Shown here piece after piece: positions 27,951 to 36,841 of a stretch of DNA of 64,000 bases. The notes below the pieces were generated by a model. The model was not told the DNA's origin. It saw only the letters and a list, made by a program, of their open reading frames with translations, and searched no databases. Both the position numbers and the translations under genes were made by a program. How positions within the stretch are numbered: the stretch's first letter is position 1; each line of letters begins with the position of its first letter. This DNA is from Fictibacillus arsenicus. Lineage in GTDB: Bacteria > Bacillota > Bacilli > Bacillales > Fictibacillaceae. The stretch covers positions 1-64,000 of the forward strand of contig NZ_MQMF01000005.1 in the NCBI RefSeq assembly GCF_001999465.1, in the 5' to 3' direction.

Positions 27951-28454
27951 CTATTCTGCTTTCACGAGGAACAGAGGTTGTCCATATTCTACTAGTTGTC
28001 CGTTCTCCACCAATACTTTTACAATTTCACCGTTCACTTCGGATTCAATTTCATTAAACAATTTCATAGCTTCAATGATACAGACGACGCTGTCTTTAGA
28101 TACTTGGTCTCCAGGTTTAACAAAAGGATCATCTTCTGGAGAAGAAGCCGAGTAGAATGTACCAACCATCGGTGACACTACTTTATGTAATGATGCATCT
28201 TCTTCTGCAGCCTTTGTTTCTTGCTGAACTTCCGGACTAGCCTTTACCGGTTCTGCAGCAGGAGCTGACTCTCTTGCAGGTGGTGCTTGATTCACTACTG
28301 GCTGAACAGGTACTTCTTCTGTTTGGTATGAAACAGCAGTTCCTGCATTCTTTTTAAGAACGATTTTTGAACCGTCATTTTCATATTTGAATTCATTAAT
28401 ACTTGATTTGTCGATAAGTTTAATTAGTTCTCGGATTTCTTGTATTTTTAGCAT
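27951..28454 (-). CDS. accB: Biotin carboxyl carrier protein of acetyl-CoA carboxylase
   Basis: A 167-residue BCCP. A short N-terminal helical region and an Ala/Pro/Glu-rich linker precede the biotinyl domain, whose acceptor Lys is in EAMKLFNE near the C terminus. AAAGGAGTCGAGA lies before the ATG. First gene of accB-accC-yqhY, transcribed separately from spoIIIAH, which ends 600 bases upstream. Confidence 0.95.
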   Translation of the reverse strand: MLKIQEIRELIKLIDKSSINEFKYENDGSKIVLKKNAGTAVSYQTEEVPVQPVVNQAPPARESAPAAEPVKASPEVQQETKAAEEDASLHKVVSPMVGTFYSASSPEDDPFVKPGDQVSKDSVVCIIEAMKLFNEIESEVNGEIVKVLVENGQLVEYGQPLFLVKAE

Positions 28455-28771
28455 AAAATCTCGACTCCTTTAAACAATCCTATTCAGGTTTATTTTTGGT
28501 TTAGCACCTTCTATTGTGACTAGGTCTTAACAAAAGTAATATACCATAATTCTTTTTTCATGGATACATTACTTTCATGTACAAATTTAATAGTACACGA
28601 TTCGTAAATAGATTGTAAGCGATTACCGCTATGAATACTTTAATATTCTATTTTTACCTATAAAAAATAAATACAAACCGGGTTCCTATCTTTTCTGTCA
28701 AATCATTTTGCTTGTTGCTCTTATTTGACTAGTTGATAGAAGCAGAGAACTTAGGCAACTAAACTTACAAA
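28455..28771. other. AT-rich accB leader and promoter region
   Basis: Non-coding stretch of 317 bases between the accB start and repeat copy 5. I see no open frame, RNA gene or hairpin of note. A TATATT-like -10 occurs on the minus strand near 28540 without a good -35. The sequence GTTAAGACCTAGTCAC near 28515-28535 is weakly palindromic; I cannot assign it. Confidence 0.4.
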
Positions 28772-28983
28772 ATGCTCTTTTTGTTGCTTAAAGCTCTTTC
28801 TATTCTCATCATTTGCAAGTTGACTGGAGCGCAAGGTGCGAGACTCCTACGGGACGAGCGGTCAGGTGGAGACTCCTAATGGCGCAAAGCGGCAGGAGGC
28901 TCACCGCACGCCCCGTGGAAAGCGAGCAGCCTGGAGCGGAAATCAACTACTTTCAAAAGCATCAATGTATGTGAAAAGCAACC
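28772..28983 (-). repeat. MITE-like intergenic repeat (copy 5 of 6)
   Basis: Between accB and the spoIIIAH terminator. Landmarks in order: TTGACTGGAGCGCAAGGTGC, GAGACTCCTACGGGACGAGC, GGAGACTCCTAATGGCGCAA, AGCGGCAGGAGGCTCACCGC, ACGCCCCGTGGAAAGCGAGC, CTGGAGCGGAAATCAAC. The arms GTGCGAGACTCCT and AGGAGGCTCACCGCAC can pair imperfectly. It shares its middle type with copy 6. Confidence 0.8.
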
Positions 28984-29030
28984 TTATATAAACGACTTAT
29001 TCAAAATATAACACGAAATGCCACAAAATA

Positions 29031-29055
29031 AAAAAAGCCGGAATCAATCCGGCTT
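29031..29055 (-). terminator. Terminator of the spoIIIA operon
   Basis: AAGCCGGA (29035-29042) with TCCGGCTT (29048-29055), followed on the minus strand by TTTTTT. It starts a few bases past the spoIIIAH stop. Confidence 0.88.
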
Positions 29056-29059
29056 CATT

Positions 29060-29572
29060 TTATTTTGCTGCATGATATTCTACAGCTACTGTTTTGCTGT
29101 TGCCCAGGTGTTCGTTTGCTAAATTCATAATCTCAACAACTTCTTTTTTGGATAGTTTATCCGCTTTTACAATAACTTTAATCTCATTATTCATCGTGCT
29201 TACTAATGCATCTTTAAAGCCCATTGATTTAATTAGCGTTTCGAGAGTTGCTTCTTTCATTGTAAGTGACTGCAGTTCTGTCATTTTAGCCCATGCTTCC
29301 GCCTGTACTTCTGCAGACGCATCTTCTGATCCTGCTACAGCAACATAATCAGCACTCATCTCGTCACGAACTTCATCACGTTCTAAACGAAGGGCTGTAA
29401 ACATATCATCGTTTGCAACTCCTGAAACTGTTGCATCCTTACCAGATTTTTTACCTGCCTCCAAGTAGGCAAGATCATCAGTTCCACCTGGTGCGGTAAT
29501 GTAATACACTGACAATACAATAATCAGGCTAAGCATTGTTAAAAGCCAAACTGTTTGTTTTTTAAGTAACAT
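29060..29572 (-). CDS. spoIIIAH: Stage III sporulation protein AH
   Basis: A 170-residue mother-cell protein whose extracellular YscJ/FliF-like domain pairs across the septum with forespore SpoIIQ to form the feeding-tube channel. One membrane helix (about residues 7-25, VWLLTMLSLIIVLSVYYI) is followed by the soluble domain with EATLETLIKSMGFKDALVS. Start at ATG 29572 behind GAGGGGGATTAAAAG; the frame extends 20 codons into spoIIIAG. Last gene of the operon. Confidence 0.93.
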   Translation of the reverse strand: MLLKKQTVWLLTMLSLIIVLSVYYITAPGGTDDLAYLEAGKKSGKDATVSGVANDDMFTALRLERDEVRDEMSADYVAVAGSEDASAEVQAEAWAKMTELQSLTMKEATLETLIKSMGFKDALVSTMNNEIKVIVKADKLSKKEVVEIMNLANEHLGNSKTVAVEYHAAK

Positions 29573-29576
29573 TCTT

Positions 29577-30221
29577 TTAATCCCCCTCGTATTTTTTTGG
29601 TACCACAGATACATTGTGGCTGCCGATATCAAATACTTTTGTTATCACATCGATGATCATTGCTTTTGTTTGCAGATTTTCTGCACCTTGAGCTACAACC
29701 GCTATACCTCTTATTTTTGGTTTTTCAGTTGTTATTACAATAGGTTCTTCTTTTCCATCGTTTTGAACGATTACGATCTTTTCTTCTGTTTTTTGATCTT
29801 CAATCGTCCGTTTTCCTCCACTTTTATCTGTCTCTGATGTTGTTTGCCTTTGAATGTTTTCGTCGGTTGCAACTTCTTTTCTCTCCGTTGTTTCGAGTTC
29901 TACATAGACCGAAGCACTCTCCACTCCTTGGATCTGCTCTAACAGATCTTTCAGCTGATTTGCATATCTGTCTTCATAAGATCGAATGTTCTTGTTGGTG
30001 ACTTCTTTTGAATCTTTGAAGACCGTTTCTGATTCATTCGATTGTTTGTTGAGAGAAAGTGTTTGCATGGAAACATTTTTAGCAGGGGAGTCAATTATTT
30101 TACTTATAAACATAAGCGCTATTCCCAACAGAAGCAGTACAAGTAAGTATTTTTGTTTATTCCCTGCTTTATCACTTAGCTGCAGCCATTTTTTTATCTG
30201 TTCCCAAAATGAATGTTTCAT
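29577..30221 (-). CDS. spoIIIAG: Stage III sporulation protein AG
   Basis: A 214-residue ring-forming component of the SpoIIIA-SpoIIQ channel. One membrane helix near residues 25-43 (YLLVLLLLGIALMFI), then a ring-building motif domain with a Thr/Lys-rich insert and the conserved KPKIRGIAVVAQGAENLQTK. Overlaps the end of spoIIIAF by four bases (ATGA), so it is coupled. Confidence 0.93.
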   Translation of the reverse strand: MKHSFWEQIKKWLQLSDKAGNKQKYLLVLLLLGIALMFISKIIDSPAKNVSMQTLSLNKQSNESETVFKDSKEVTNKNIRSYEDRYANQLKDLLEQIQGVESASVYVELETTERKEVATDENIQRQTTSETDKSGGKRTIEDQKTEEKIVIVQNDGKEEPIVITTEKPKIRGIAVVAQGAENLQTKAMIIDVITKVFDIGSHNVSVVPKKYEGD

Positions 30222-30841
30222 TGGGATGACTCCTCTCCCCCTTTCATTTCCACCTCAAGCTGCTGTGCATCTAGCTGCCATTGGCTGGCCAAGAACTCAA
30301 CTATCTCTTCAGGAACTCCATCTTTTTCAGCTTGGCCACTCTTTTCAGAAATACTCACTTCCACTTCTGATACTTCTGAGACACCAGCCGATTCATGATG
30401 GTTAGCTAGTACTACCTTTACACCTGTAATATCTTCAGGCTTTAAAGACTCCGTACCGCTATTCGTGTGGATTTGAAGATCGACTATTTCTAATTCATAC
30501 GTCTTATTCAACTCCTCCTGAACTTTCTCTTTCATTGGGACAGCCATTTGCTCTAATATATATGCACGTTGTGCGCCTTGTATTTCACTTTTATTTTTTT
30601 CTATCGAATTTTTTATTTCATTTTCTTTCGCAGCAGCTGGCAGATCCATAGCTTGAAACACTTGATCCATATCAGAATTTAATAGTTTAAATAATGGAGA
30701 CAGCATTGCAAGCAAGATAAGTAGGCCGATTACCATTTTGATATAACTCTGAAATTGGTTGCCGGGCAATAAGAGCTCGATGACCCCTGCGAGCAAAACG
30801 AGTACAATAATATTTGTGATCCATTCAGTTAAGAATCCCAA
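30218..30841 (-). CDS. spoIIIAF: Stage III sporulation protein AF
   Basis: A 207-residue protein with two N-terminal membrane helices (about residues 5-27 and 33-52) and a soluble domain of the ring-building type. Starts with TTG behind GGAGGCGTTAAAA. It lies between spoIIIAE and spoIIIAG as in all known operons. Confidence 0.92.
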   Translation of the reverse strand: MGFLTEWITNIIVLVLLAGVIELLLPGNQFQSYIKMVIGLLILLAMLSPLFKLLNSDMDQVFQAMDLPAAAKENEIKNSIEKNKSEIQGAQRAYILEQMAVPMKEKVQEELNKTYELEIVDLQIHTNSGTESLKPEDITGVKVVLANHHESAGVSEVSEVEVSISEKSGQAEKDGVPEEIVEFLASQWQLDAQQLEVEMKGGEESSQ

Positions 30842-30853
30842 TTTTAACGCCTC

Positions 30854-32038
30854 CTACCGAACCATCAGTGTGACATTGCCAGCAGCAATTATGATGGTTA
30901 TCGCAAGGAAAAACATGATAGACACCGTCATTAGGGCTGCAAAGATAAACATGACACTTTTGCCGATAATTCCTAAACATTCTACGATTGGTCCTCCGCC
31001 AAGAGGCTGCAGCAAGGCAGATGCCATACTGTAAATGAAAGCTAAGATTAAAACTTTAATAGCAGGGAAAATTGCAATCATCAATAAAAGCGCCGCACCA
31101 ATAATTCCTATAGAATTCTTGAGAAGTATCGAAGCACTCATGACGGTGTCGGTTGCGTCAGTAAACATTCTTCCTACTACCGGAATAAAATTGCCCGTAA
31201 TAAATTTTGCAGTCTTTATTGTAATTCCATCAGCTACTGCTGCTGTTGCCCCCTGAACACTCATGACTCCTAGAAAAACGGTAAAGAAGAATGCTAGTGA
31301 GCCTATGCTGATATTTCTAAGCAGCTTTGCTAACTGAGTAACTTTGTGATGCTCAGACATTGTAGAGACAATACTTAACAAAGCAGATAAAAAAAGCAGA
31401 GGAAGTACAAAATTTTTAATGAGCAGTCCGCTCGTGTTAACTAAAAATAAGATGACTGGATGGAAAAAGGCGACAGAAGCTATACTGCCTACAGTTGCCA
31501 TCAAAGCTAGAAGGAGAGGGATAAGTGCAATCATAAAACTGAGCATGGTGTCTATCGCTTCTACAGCATATGAGATGGCGACATGAAAACTATTAAGTGC
31601 CAATATGATCAGAACCATATAGATAATCGCATAAGCAACCTTAGATATTGCTGATTTATCGAATGCATTTTGAATGGACTGCAATAGCATGCTAAACACC
31701 GTCAGTAAGATCAAGGTGCCGAGAAGTTTTCCATGAACAGCCATTTCATGAAACATAAATTTAATAAGACCTATGAAATACGCTTTTATAGAGAATTCTT
31801 TATCCCCTTTTACAAATTCAAAAAAAGTACCTTTTTGGCTTTCTGGCAAGAAGCCCCCGTATTTATTAGAGACACTGTCCCAAAAATCTTTAATTTCATC
31901 AAGCTGCATAGATGAGATCTGATGCTCTACTATCTCAGACGTGATTGATTCAGCGGAAACAGAAGCATGGCTGCCGAAAGTTATTATTATTACAAATATG
32001 AGTACAAAAAAGCTTGTCCGCGTCATACTTCTTCTCAT
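30854..32038 (-). CDS. spoIIIAE: Stage III sporulation protein AE
   Basis: A 394-residue multi-pass membrane protein, the largest of the operon, with a cleavable-looking signal sequence (TSFFVLIFVIIITFGSHASVSA) and about seven further helices. It is related to export-gate proteins and is thought to form the inner channel. The ATG at 32038 has no good spacing; the ATG four codons in (32026), about 12 bases after AAGGA, is an alternative. Confidence 0.93.
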   Translation of the reverse strand: MRRSMTRTSFFVLIFVIIITFGSHASVSAESITSEIVEHQISSMQLDEIKDFWDSVSNKYGGFLPESQKGTFFEFVKGDKEFSIKAYFIGLIKFMFHEMAVHGKLLGTLILLTVFSMLLQSIQNAFDKSAISKVAYAIIYMVLIILALNSFHVAISYAVEAIDTMLSFMIALIPLLLALMATVGSIASVAFFHPVILFLVNTSGLLIKNFVLPLLFLSALLSIVSTMSEHHKVTQLAKLLRNISIGSLAFFFTVFLGVMSVQGATAAVADGITIKTAKFITGNFIPVVGRMFTDATDTVMSASILLKNSIGIIGAALLLMIAIFPAIKVLILAFIYSMASALLQPLGGGPIVECLGIIGKSVMFIFAALMTVSIMFFLAITIIIAAGNVTLMVR

Positions 32039-32055
32039 CCTTACGACCCGCTTTC

Positions 32056-32445
32056 TTATTTGGGAATAAGCGTCAGCACGGTTTCAATAATTACCGTTAA
32101 AATTGGGATTGCCATAACTAAAATTAATATCTTTCCTCCAAGCTCTATCTTTGATGCAATTGCACCTTGACCAGCATCTCTCGTAATCTGAGCTCCAAAT
32201 TCTGCAATATAAGCAATTCCAATAATTTTTAAGAGTGTTTCAACATAAATCATATTTACATTGGCATTAACTGCGAGTCTTTGAAGCATCGTAATAACCT
32301 GTCCGATCTTATCAATCAGGAATAAAAAAATTCCCGCACCTACCATTAGGGTGATCAAAAATGCAAAATTCGCTTTCTGCTCTTTCAGGACTAAGGCTAA
32401 GAAAGCTGCGACCAGTCCAAAACCAACGATTTGGATAATTTCCAA
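32056..32445 (-). CDS. spoIIIAD: Stage III sporulation protein AD
   Basis: A 129-residue protein with three to four membrane helices, resembling a pair of SpoIIIAC units. The TRDAGQGAIASKIELGGKIL segment is family-specific. TTG start behind GGAGGGAGACCAA. Part of the mother-cell channel complex. Confidence 0.92.
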   Translation of the reverse strand: MEIIQIVGFGLVAAFLALVLKEQKANFAFLITLMVGAGIFLFLIDKIGQVITMLQRLAVNANVNMIYVETLLKIIGIAYIAEFGAQITRDAGQGAIASKIELGGKILILVMAIPILTVIIETVLTLIPK

Positions 32446-32458
32446 TTGGTCTCCCTCC

Positions 32459-32665
32459 TTAGTTCTGGAACAAAAAGACTCCTTTTACTTTCTGGAAAAG
32501 ATCATCAAGCAGCGTGATCACCATGAATAAAGCCACCACAAACCCCAATAAAGTCACCCAATGTGCATAATCTTCTTTCCCAATCATTTTTAAGACCGTA
32601 TGCAGCATAGCCACAATTATTCCTAAACCAGCGATTTGAAACACTGCGTTAACATCAAGTCCCAT
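32459..32665 (-). CDS. spoIIIAC: Stage III sporulation protein AC
   Basis: A 68-residue protein of two membrane helices (about residues 10-25 and 38-57) joined by a short polar loop, the standard SpoIIIAC size. CAGGAGGAACTTTAC precedes the ATG. Confidence 0.92.
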   Translation of the reverse strand: MGLDVNAVFQIAGLGIIVAMLHTVLKMIGKEDYAHWVTLLGFVVALFMVITLLDDLFQKVKGVFLFQN

Positions 32666-32680
32666 GTAAAGTTCCTCCTG

Positions 32681-33196
32681 TTACATTAAAAGGATTACGA
32701 TTAAAAGTCCCAAAAGTACGCCTAGACTTTTGCACATTTTTTCATAACGCTCCTGTATATCTCTCGCTTCTTTTTCTTCACGATTCAGATGAGCAAGGGT
32801 TAGTTGAATTTGTTTCTGCTGATGTTCCTTATCGTGTCTGCCAAGCGTAGATCCAAACTGGCGAAGCACTTCGATTTCTCCGCTTTTAAACGATGTTTCT
32901 TGTGCCAAAACTTCCAGCTGGCACTCCCAGGCTTCTTGAACAGTAAGGTCTCCATCGTTTAACAAGTTAGAAATGGTTAGAAAAAAAGAAGCTAACGGCT
33001 CTTTTAACGGTTTTCCTATATGCTGAAATGCTTCACTTAGCGGCGTCGACCCATACATGATCTCAGCTTCCAGTGCCTGCAGCGTAACCTTTAGCTCACG
33101 CAGCCGCTTCGGTCTTTCTCTAACGCGCTTAGCCCATTCAAAACCAAATATCGTTGTAGCTGACAATATAGCAGCGGCACCGAACCAGCTCATCAT
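32681..33196 (-). CDS. spoIIIAB: Stage III sporulation protein AB
   Basis: A 171-residue protein with membrane helices at both ends and a helical middle (RELKVTLQALEAEIMYGSTP) that resembles the GspF/PilC scaffold domain of type II secretion. Start codon overlaps spoIIIAA by four bases, with GGAGGTGCGGC before it. Confidence 0.93.
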   Translation of the reverse strand: MMSWFGAAAILSATTIFGFEWAKRVRERPKRLRELKVTLQALEAEIMYGSTPLSEAFQHIGKPLKEPLASFFLTISNLLNDGDLTVQEAWECQLEVLAQETSFKSGEIEVLRQFGSTLGRHDKEHQQKQIQLTLAHLNREEKEARDIQERYEKMCKSLGVLLGLLIVILLM

Positions 33197-34122
33197 GCCG
33201 CACCTCCTGACGACCGGAAAATCTCATTAAATGAGCCGTCATAAATACGCTGAATCGTACCTGGTCCTTTTTCGCGGCTTAAGATAACATATCTTTGAAA
33301 TAATGAAAGACCAGATAAAGGTTTCATCACCGGTCTTTTAAGAGCATCTTCCAAACTGCTGCCATGCGCCGTGAATATCATCTGTACACCTGCATGCATA
33401 GCCTCTTGGATTGCTTCACCATCTTCTTTTCTTCCTATTTCATCTACTATTAAGACTTGAGGACTCATTGAACGTATGAGCATCATCATGCCTTCAGCTT
33501 TTGGACAAGCATCGAGCACATCTACTCGTTTACCAAGTGAATGCTGCGGAATTCCTTTAATAGATCCTGCTATTTCAGAACGCTCGTCCACGATTCCTAC
33601 CTTAAAAGATGGAATGTTTCTTTGTTTTATCCCGCAGCTGACAAGTCTGGCGATATCTCTTAAAAGTGTCGTTTTTCCTGTTTGAGGAGGTCCGATCAGC
33701 AAAGTATTATGCCATTTTTTTTGAAAAAGATATGGAATAAGCGGTTCGGCAATCCCTATTTTTTCTCTGGCAATCCTGATATTAAAAGAACTTATCTCTT
33801 TAATTGCTTTTACAAAACCCTTTTCTGTAATTACTTTCCCAGCAAGTCCAACACGATGACCGCCAGAAATCGTAATATATCCGCGTTTTAGTTCCTCTTC
33901 CAATGCGTATAGAGAATGCTGACTCAATCGATTTAGTAAAATTTGTGCTTCTTCTGCAGACACTGGTTTATCTGATGGATAGATTGGATTGCTTGAACAT
34001 ACGATTTCTAACGGCTGTTCGATCCTAATTCTTATTTCTTCCACAGATTGAATAACGGCTGCAGGAAGATTACGCAGCAACTGCTGAATTTCTTCTGGAA
34101 ACAATCTGAATATTTTTTCCAT
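33193..34122 (-). CDS. spoIIIAA: Stage III sporulation protein AA, secretion-type ATPase
   Basis: A 309-residue ATPase related to type II/IV secretion motor proteins, presumed to energise the channel from the mother-cell cytoplasm. Walker A is GPPQTGKTT near residue 145 and Walker B is VLIVDEIG near 225. AAAAGGAGACCCC precedes the ATG. First gene of the eight-gene operon; a sigma-E-type promoter lies 34-62 bases upstream. Confidence 0.95.
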   Translation of the reverse strand: MEKIFRLFPEEIQQLLRNLPAAVIQSVEEIRIRIEQPLEIVCSSNPIYPSDKPVSAEEAQILLNRLSQHSLYALEEELKRGYITISGGHRVGLAGKVITEKGFVKAIKEISSFNIRIAREKIGIAEPLIPYLFQKKWHNTLLIGPPQTGKTTLLRDIARLVSCGIKQRNIPSFKVGIVDERSEIAGSIKGIPQHSLGKRVDVLDACPKAEGMMMLIRSMSPQVLIVDEIGRKEDGEAIQEAMHAGVQMIFTAHGSSLEDALKRPVMKPLSGLSLFQRYVILSREKGPGTIQRIYDGSFNEIFRSSGGAA

Positions 34123-34155
34123 AGCCGGGGTCTCCTTTTAAAGGCTCGTACTATA

Positions 34156-34184
34156 AACGTATGGTCTATCGTTTAGCTTTATGC
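34156..34184 (-). promoter_or_regulatory. Sigma-E-type promoter of the spoIIIA operon
   Basis: Minus strand: -35 GCATAAA (34184-34178), 14-base spacer, -10 CATACGTT (34163-34156), close to the sigma-E consensus KMATATT - N14 - CATACAMT. Known sigma-E control of spoIIIA supports it. Confidence 0.65.
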
Positions 34185-34234
34185 CAATAAAGAGAGGGTT
34201 TAGTTATGTACGGGGGAGATGTGAAGAGTATTTA

Positions 34235-34325
34235 ATTAGGTCTGATTTAAAATAATTAAGTCTAAGTGAGATAGAATTAGGTCAAATTACAGTCACATTA
34301 AGTCTAAATTTATAAAATTAGGTCT
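34235..34325. repeat. Five phased 9-bp repeats upstream of spoIIIA
   Basis: ATTARGTCW occurs at 34235, 34255, 34276, 34297 and 34317, spacing 20, 21, 21 and 20 bases, about two helical turns. Copies alternate ATTAGG, ATTAAG, ATTAGG, ATTAAG, ATTAGG. They start about 50 bases upstream of the sigma-E -35. No known binding site matches that I can name. Confidence 0.6.
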
Positions 34326-34373
34326 TTCGCCAAACTTCGACATCTACTCAATTGCCTGTTCCTCTTTTAGAAA

Positions 34374-34593
34374 TAGGCTCTTTTCAAAAAGATTTTTGTT
34401 TTTGGATATTTTATATCTTCATTGACAAGTTGACTGGAGTGCAAGGTGGGAGACTCCTTCGGGACGAGTGGGACAGGTGAGACTCCTAATGGCGCAGAGC
34501 GGCAGGAGGCTCACCGCCCGCCCCGCGGAAAGCGAGCATTCTAGAACGGAAGTCAAACACTCCCAAGAGCAACAAAGTTTGCGAAATCAGCCT
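34374..34593 (-). repeat. MITE-like intergenic repeat (copy 6 of 6)
   Basis: The cleanest copy, about 220 bp, starting TAGGCTCTTTTCAAAAAGAT and ending GCGAAATCAGCCTA, so the termini are an imperfect inverted repeat. Middle: TTGACTGGAGTGCAAGGTGG, AGACTCCTTCGGGACGAGTG, CTCCTAATGGCGCAGAGCGG, CAGGAGGCTCACCGCCCGCC. It lies between the spoIIIA upstream repeats and the efp terminator. Confidence 0.82.
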
Positions 34594-34604
34594 AAAAAAG
34601 CAAT

Positions 34605-34639
34605 AAAAAAAGCCTTATTCCGAAATGGAATAAGGCTTT
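34605..34639 (-). terminator. Terminator of the aroQ-pepQ-efp operon
   Basis: 13-bp stem AAAGCCTTATTCC (34609-34621) with GGAATAAGGCTTT (34627-34639), 5-base loop, followed on the minus strand by TTTTTT. Confidence 0.9.
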
Positions 34640-34657
34640 AAATCTTTATTCATTATT

Positions 34658-35215
34658 TTACGCGCGTGAAACATATGCTCCATTTCTAGTATCGATCACC
34701 AGTTTGTCGCCTTGATTAACGAAGAAAGGAACTTGGACAATCAAACCAGTTTCAAGTGTAGCCGGCTTTGTACCACCTGAAGCAGTATCACCTTTAATTC
34801 CAGGCTCTGTTTCAGCAACCACTAATTCAACTGTGTTCGGAAGCTCAACTCCGATCGTTTCACCTTGATAAGTCATGATTTGAACAGTCATGTTCTCTAG
34901 TAAGTATTTTAGTTCGTACTCAATCTGAGATGCAGGAAGTTCAATCTGTTCGTAAGATTCATTGTCCATAAATGTGTGTGTATCGCCTGAAGCGTAAAGA
35001 TATTGCATTTTGCGATTTTCAATGTGTGCTTTAGATACTTTCTCTCCGCCACGGAACGTTTTTTCCTGGATTCCGCCAGTTCGCAAGTTGCGCAATTTTG
35101 AACGTACGAAGGCTGCACCCTTTCCTGGTTTTACGTGCTGGAATTCTAGTACTTGCCAGATTCCTCCGTCAACTTCAATTGTTAAGCCTGTTTTAAAATC
35201 GTTTACTGAAATCAT
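34658..35215 (-). CDS. efp: Elongation factor P
   Basis: A 185-residue translation factor, the standard length, which relieves ribosome stalling at polyproline. Three beta-barrel domains; the KOW-like first domain has the loop [11 protein letters not shown] with the tip Lys that is modified in some species, and the C-terminal [12 protein letters not shown] end is conserved. CAGGAGGAAAAAAC precedes the ATG. Last gene of the aroQ-pepQ-efp run, as in many Bacilli. Confidence 0.96.
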   Translation of the reverse strand: MISVNDFKTGLTIEVDGGIWQVLEFQHVKPGKGAAFVRSKLRNLRTGGIQEKTFRGGEKVSKAHIENRKMQYLYASGDTHTFMDNESYEQIELPASQIEYELKYLLENMTVQIMTYQGETIGVELPNTVELVVAETEPGIKGDTASGGTKPATLETGLIVQVPFFVNQGDKLVIDTRNGAYVSRA

Positions 35216-35233
35216 GTTTTTTCCTCCTGATTG

Positions 35234-36307
35234 TTAACTTATCGTTATAAGTGACTTTGTAGAGTGGGTTAGTGATTCATTACCATCTTTTGTTATGAGG
35301 GCATCGTCTTCAATTCGTACTCCGCCAAGACCTGAAATATAGATTCCAGGTTCGACTGTTACAAGCATACCCGGCTCTAGTACTGTATCAGATTTAACTG
35401 ACAAAGCAGGACCTTCGTGAACATCTAACCCGATTCCATGACCTGTCGAATGTCCAAAATAATCTCCATAACCTTTAGAAGCTATATAATCCCTTGTTAA
35501 CGCGTCTGCTTCTTTACCAGTCATTCCTGGTTTAATACCTTTCATTCCAAGCATTTGTGCATCATATACAACTTGATAAATTTCTTTTAATTCATCTGAG
35601 ACATTCCCAATGGCCACCGTACGTGTAATATCTGAACAATAACCTTTGTAATATGCACCAAAGTCCAAAGTTACTAATTCACCAGTCTCGATCGTTTTAT
35701 CAGATGCTACACCATGCGGCAGAGCTGAACGATAACCCGAAGCCACTATAATATCAAATGATGAAGAGATTGCTCCGTTTTTCCTCATGAAAAATTCAAG
35801 TTCATTTGAAACTTCCCGTTCAGTCAGACCAGGACGTATGAACTCGATAATATGTGAAAAAGCGGCATCTGCAATAGACGCGGCATCCTTTACTATCTTA
35901 ATCTCTGATTCATCCTTTATCAAGCGCAACTTTTCCACTAATCCTGTAACAGGCACGAGCTTTGTTTCCGCTTCCTTTAACTTGCTGTCATATGTACGAT
36001 ATGTAGAGAATGTAACATCATCTTGTTCAAATCCTAGTTTTTTAATAGATAAATCTTTTGCTAATTTAGCAACCTCTTCAGGAATAGGAGCAGTGTGCAT
36101 AACTACACGGTACCCTTTTGCTTGTTCTGCGGCTTGTGTCTTGTATCTAAAGTCCGTTACCAAAACAGCGTCGTTTTTTGTAATAAGAAGCACTCCTGAA
36201 CTGCCTTTAAAACCGCTTAAATAGAATCGGTTTGAAGAAGAAGTAACTAGTAAAGCATCAATATCAAAGTTCTCAAATAATTGTCTCGCTCTTTCTACAC
36301 GATCCAT
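35234..36307 (-). CDS. yqhT: Xaa-Pro peptidase (M24 family, YqhT)
   Basis: A 357-residue M24B metallopeptidase that splits Xaa-Pro bonds. An N-terminal creatinase-like domain (ALLVTSSSNRFYLSGFKG) precedes the pita-bread catalytic domain with metal ligands in DFGAYYKGYCSDITRT, HSTGHGIGLDVHEGP and VEPGIYI. The ATG at 36307 has GGGGG eight bases upstream. The pairing with efp, a proline-related translation factor, is conserved in Firmicutes. Dipeptidase versus aminopeptidase P activity cannot be told from sequence alone. Confidence 0.92.
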   Translation of the reverse strand: MDRVERARQLFENFDIDALLVTSSSNRFYLSGFKGSSGVLLITKNDAVLVTDFRYKTQAAEQAKGYRVVMHTAPIPEEVAKLAKDLSIKKLGFEQDDVTFSTYRTYDSKLKEAETKLVPVTGLVEKLRLIKDESEIKIVKDAASIADAAFSHIIEFIRPGLTEREVSNELEFFMRKNGAISSSFDIIVASGYRSALPHGVASDKTIETGELVTLDFGAYYKGYCSDITRTVAIGNVSDELKEIYQVVYDAQMLGMKGIKPGMTGKEADALTRDYIASKGYGDYFGHSTGHGIGLDVHEGPALSVKSDTVLEPGMLVTVEPGIYISGLGGVRIEDDALITKDGNESLTHSTKSLITIS

Positions 36308-36318
36308 TTTCATTCCCC

Positions 36319-36762
36319 CTATTTTACATTGTGGCTAAAAGCCTGAAGTGCAAGTTTATAGCTATCAAATCCAAAGCCTGAGATTTGTCCGATCGTAACA
36401 GGAGCAATTACAGATTCCCGGCGAAATTCTTCCCTGGCATGTACGTTTGATAAATGAACTTCAATTACAGGGACATCCACACTGGCAATTGCGTCTCTAA
36501 TCGCATAACTATAATGAGTATAAGCCCCTGCGTTTAAAACGATTCCTTCATGTTTACCGGAAGATTCATGGATGCAGTCAATAATATCGCCTTCTGAATT
36601 ACTCTGATAAAAAGATACATGGAAGGAAAGCTCAGAAGCTGTTCTTTCCAGTTCTAACTGAAGATCGTCTAATGTTTTCGCACCGTAAATTCCTGGCTCC
36701 CGTTTTCCTAACCGATTTAAGTTAGGACCGTTAAGAACAAGAATAGACTTTTTATAGTCCAC
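36319..36762 (-). CDS. aroQ: 3-dehydroquinate dehydratase, type II
   Basis: A 147-residue dodecameric enzyme for the third step of the shikimate pathway. ILVLNGPNLNRLGKREPGIYG holds the flexible active-site loop with catalytic Arg and Tyr, LNAGAYTHYSYAIRDA binds substrate, and EVHLSNVHAREEFR has the catalytic His. I prefer the GTG at 36762 eight bases after GAGG; the GTG at 36771 lies inside the ribosome site. Confidence 0.94.
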   Translation of the reverse strand: MDYKKSILVLNGPNLNRLGKREPGIYGAKTLDDLQLELERTASELSFHVSFYQSNSEGDIIDCIHESSGKHEGIVLNAGAYTHYSYAIRDAIASVDVPVIEVHLSNVHAREEFRRESVIAPVTIGQISGFGFDSYKLALQAFSHNVK

Positions 36763-36841
36763 AAACGCCACCTCGCCTTTACACCAAAAAAAATAGAATG
36801 TTCTTACAACATTCTATCATAGCGCTTAATCTTTTGGATAG

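Noticed and set aside
28510-28540. FapR-type operator near accB (GTTAAGACCTAGTCAC)
   Set aside because: Only a loose palindrome with poor agreement to the FapR site; not enough to claim.
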